NCBI GenBank assembly: GCA_001298575.1
Contig: LJCV01000220.1
Location: 1-64,000, forward strand
Direction: 5' to 3'
DNA: 64,000 nucleotides
DNA from: Actinobacteria bacterium OK074
GTDB taxonomy: Bacteria; Actinomycetota; Actinomycetes; Streptomycetales; Streptomycetaceae
Part shown: piece after piece, positions 61,691 to 64,000 of the stretch
Position numbering within the stretch: the stretch's first letter is position 1
Layout: each line of letters begins with the position of its first letter
Position numbers and translations under genes: made by a program
Notes under the pieces: generated by a model
Seen by the model: the letters and a program-made list of their open reading frames with translations, nothing else
Told to the model about the DNA's origin: nothing
The model's database searches: none

Positions 61691-63499
61691 ATGACGGTCC
61701 TGCCCAATGACGGGCTCGAACTCGCCGCCGCGTTCCCCGACATGACCCACGAGCAGTGGCAAAGCCTCGTTGCAGGCGTGCTGCGCAAGTCGGGCAAGGA
61801 CGTCAAGGGTGCCGCGGCCGAGGAAGCCTTGTCCACCGCGTTGGAGGACGGGTTGCGCACCCGTCCCCTGTACACCGCGCGAGACGCCGCGCCCGACGCC
61901 GGTTTCCCAGGTTTCGCCCCGTTCGTGCGCGGCGGACGCGCCGACGGGAACACCGTGGGCGGCTGGGACGTACGGCAGCGGCACGCCGCGGCCGACGGCG
62001 CCGCGGTCCTCGCGGACCTCGAGAACGGCGTCACCTCCCTGTGGCTGGTCGTCGGCGAGGACGGGATCCCCGTGCCGTCGCTCGGCCAGGTGCTCGACGG
62101 CGTCCATCTCGACCTCGCACCGGTCGCCCTCGACGCGGGCGGTGAAGTCGAGGCCGCCGGGGCCGAGTTGCTGCGGGTGTTCGCGGAGCGCGGGATCGCC
62201 AAGGAGGCGGCGCGCGGCAGCCTCGGCGCCGATCCGCTCGGCCACGAGGCCCGCACCGGGCGGACGTTCGACTTCGCGCCCGTGGCCGCTCTCGCGCGGC
62301 GGTGTGCCGAGGAGTACCCGGGGCTGCGGGCGTTGACCGTGGACGCGCTGCCGTACCACGAGGCCGGTGGCTCGGCCGCGCAGGAGCTGGGCTGCTCGCT
62401 GGCGACCGCGGTCGCGTATCTGCGGCAGTTGACGGAGGCTGGGCTCGACGCCGAACAGGCGTGCGGGCAGCTGGAGTTCCGGTACGCGGCGACCGCCGAC
62501 CAGTTCCTGACGATCGCCAAGCTGCGGGCCGCGCGCCGGCTGTGGGCGCGGGTGGCGGAGGTCTGCGGGGCCCCGGCCGCCGGGGCGCAGCTCCAGCACG
62601 TGGTGACCTCGCCGGTGATGATGTCGCGCCGTGACCCGTGGGTGAACATGCTGCGGACCACGGTCGCCACCCTGGCCGCGGGCACGGGCGGGGCGGACTC
62701 CGTCACCGTGCTGCCCTTCGACGACTCCCTCGGTCTGCCGGACGCGTTCGCCCGCCGGATCGCCCGCAACACCTCGACGATCCTCATCGAGGAGTCGCAC
62801 CTGTCCCGGGTGATCGACCCGGCGGGCGGCTCCTGGTACGTGGAGCGGCTCACCGACGAACTCGCCCGCGCGGGCTGGGAGTTCTTCCAGCACATCGAGC
62901 AACAGGGCGGCCAGGCCGCCGCGGGCCGTTCCGGTAGCCTCCCCGCGGACCTCGCCGCGACCTGGGCGGCCCGCAGCGCGAAGCTCGCCAAGCGCCGCGA
63001 ACCGATCACCGGCGTCAGCGAGTTCCCCAACCTCACCGAACGCCTCCCGGAGCGCGCACCCGCCCCCGTCGTCCCGTCCGGCGGCCTGCCGCGCGTGCGG
63101 CGCGACGAGGCGTACGAGGAGCTGCGGGCCCGCTCCGACGCCCACCTCGCCGCGACCGGCGCCCGGCCGCGCGTCTTCCTGGCCACGCTCGGCCCGGCCG
63201 CCGCCCACACCGCGCGGGCCACCTTCGCCTCGAACCTCTTCCAGGCGGGCGGCCTCGAACCAATCACCGAGGGCACCTTCGAGGACAGCGGCGCCACCGA
63301 GGTCTGCCTGTGCTCCAGCGACGCCCTGTACGAGGAGCAGGCGGAGGCGGAGGCCCAGCGGCTGAGGTCCGCGGGCGCCACGCACGTGACCCTCGCGGGC
63401 CGTCCCGGGCCGTACCCCTCCGTCGACTCGTACGTCTTCGCGGGCTGTGACGCCGTCGCCGTCCTGTCCGCCGTCCTCGACCGCATGGGAGTGTCGTGA
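61691..63499 (+). CDS. mutA: Methylmalonyl-CoA mutase small subunit
   Basis: A 602-residue MutA: a TIM-barrel homologous to the large subunit ([59 protein letters not shown]) and a C-terminal flavodoxin-like domain that, as usual for the small subunit, lacks the DxHxxG cobalamin His. With MutB it interconverts succinyl-CoA and methylmalonyl-CoA, supplying polyketide extender units or propionate breakdown. The length agrees with Streptomyces MutA. Its stop overlaps the mutB start by one base. Confidence 0.95.
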   Translation: MTVLPNDGLELAAAFPDMTHEQWQSLVAGVLRKSGKDVKGAAAEEALSTALEDGLRTRPLYTARDAAPDAGFPGFAPFVRGGRADGNTVGGWDVRQRHAAADGAAVLADLENGVTSLWLVVGEDGIPVPSLGQVLDGVHLDLAPVALDAGGEVEAAGAELLRVFAERGIAKEAARGSLGADPLGHEARTGRTFDFAPVAALARRCAEEYPGLRALTVDALPYHEAGGSAAQELGCSLATAVAYLRQLTEAGLDAEQACGQLEFRYAATADQFLTIAKLRAARRLWARVAEVCGAPAAGAQLQHVVTSPVMMSRRDPWVNMLRTTVATLAAGTGGADSVTVLPFDDSLGLPDAFARRIARNTSTILIEESHLSRVIDPAGGSWYVERLTDELARAGWEFFQHIEQQGGQAAAGRSGSLPADLAATWAARSAKLAKRREPITGVSEFPNLTERLPERAPAPVVPSGGLPRVRRDEAYEELRARSDAHLAATGARPRVFLATLGPAAAHTARATFASNLFQAGGLEPITEGTFEDSGATEVCLCSSDALYEEQAEAEAQRLRSAGATHVTLAGRPGPYPSVDSYVFAGCDAVAVLSAVLDRMGVS

Positions 63500-64000
63500 T
63501 GGGAATCCCCGACTTCTCCGGGATCGACCTGGGGTCCCCGGCCACCGGCGGCGGCGCCGACGAATGGCGGACGGCCTTCAAGAACGCGACCGGCGGCAGC
63601 GACCGGCTCTGGGAGACCCCGGAGGGCATCCCGGTCAAACCGCTGTACACCGGGCAGGACCTGGAGGGCCTGGACTTCCTGGAGACGTACCCGGGCGCCG
63701 CCCCGTACCTGCGCGGCCCGTACCCCACGATGTACGTCAACCAGCCGTGGACGATCCGCCAGTACGCGGGCTTCTCCACCGCCGAGGAGTCCAACGCCTT
63801 CTACCGCCGCAACCTCGCCGCCGGCCAGAAGGGTCTGTCGGTCGCCTTCGACCTGCCCACGCACCGCGGTTACGACAGCGACCACCCGCGGGTGACCGGT
63901 GACGTCGGCATGGCGGGCGTGGCGATCGACTCGATCCTCGACATGCGCCAGCTCTTCGAGGGCATCCCGCTCGACAAGATGACGGTGTCGATGACGATGA
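63499..64000 (+). CDS. mutB: Methylmalonyl-CoA mutase large subunit, N-terminal part
   Basis: The first 167 residues of MutB are in the window: [52 protein letters not shown] and [20 protein letters not shown] match the substrate-binding start of the catalytic subunit. The gene continues beyond 64000. ATG 63499 overlaps the mutA stop (TGATG), as expected for coupled subunits. Confidence 0.95.
   Translation, partial: MGIPDFSGIDLGSPATGGGADEWRTAFKNATGGSDRLWETPEGIPVKPLYTGQDLEGLDFLETYPGAAPYLRGPYPTMYVNQPWTIRQYAGFSTAEESNAFYRRNLAAGQKGLSVAFDLPTHRGYDSDHPRVTGDVGMAGVAIDSILDMRQLFEGIPLDKMTVSMTM

Noticed and set aside
1..64000. tRNA, rRNA, riboswitch or phage genes
   Set aside because: No tRNA-like cloverleaf, rRNA sequence, recognisable riboswitch core, integrase or phage structural gene was seen on either strand.

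Overview
The window is about 72% G+C, and its genes use GTG and TTG starts, overlap at ATGA/GTGA junctions and carry Streptomyces-type families: an ECF42 sigma factor with a DGPF protein, a GH11 xylanase/CE4 esterase pair with CBM2 domains, many LacI regulators and mutAB. It is therefore read as chromosomal DNA of Streptomyces or a close relative. No rRNA, tRNA, CRISPR array or intact transposase was seen.

Layout. 1-2.1 kb: end of a PucR-type regulator, then a DGPF protein and its ECF42 sigma factor behind a self-like promoter. 2.3-4.9 kb: small protein, polyprenyl diphosphate synthase and MpaB-type oxygenase. 4.9-16.2 kb: a carbohydrate/inositol-type locus (LacI, PhyH oxygenase, two Gfo/Idh dehydrogenases, sugar ABC transporter, two TIM-barrel isomerases) that is visibly decaying. 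It holds a frameshifted and truncated ABC ATPase, fragments resembling an iolC-type kinase and an iol-type aldolase, an SDR and a TetR gene that each lost their N-terminus at one deletion joint, a hydroxyacid dehydrogenase without its Rossmann domain, and an aldehyde dehydrogenase stub. 16.4-19.1 kb: GNAT protein and an xlnB-axeA-like xylan operon. 19.5-24 kb: small VOC, CMD, SnoaL and FAH-family genes and a Tat-exported SnoaL-like protein.

24.1-29.9 kb: a LacI regulator and an overlapping dehydrogenase-enolase-kinase operon. They are linked by three copies of a TGCTAACGATAGCA-type operator, one before the LacI gene and two before the operon, suggesting a dedicated regulon. The three enzymes could convert hydroxypyruvate to PEP. 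A divergent AraC regulator follows, then about 1 kb of non-coding or degenerate DNA.

30.9-52.6 kb: the main item, a one-strand, almost gap-free hybrid NRPS-PKS gene cluster. Four genes look like precursor supply: an EPSP-synthase-like enzyme, a class III aminotransferase, an FrhB-type iron-sulfur flavoprotein and a BchC-like dehydrogenase. The assembly genes are A-T, KS-AT-KR-ACP, a luciferase-like monooxygenase, a free C-domain protein with an altered His motif, two KAS III-like proteins lacking the usual His-Asn pair, a GNAT, a free carrier protein, an MFS exporter and A-T-C, followed by a VOC protein. There is no thioesterase. I do not recognise the product.

52.8-56.8 kb: class III aminotransferase/APH-type kinase pair with a GntR regulator and an SDR. 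56.9-61.4 kb: esterase and GH2 glycosidase operon divergent from a LacI gene, with a candidate operator between them. 61.7-64 kb: methylmalonyl-CoA mutase, mutA and the start of mutB.
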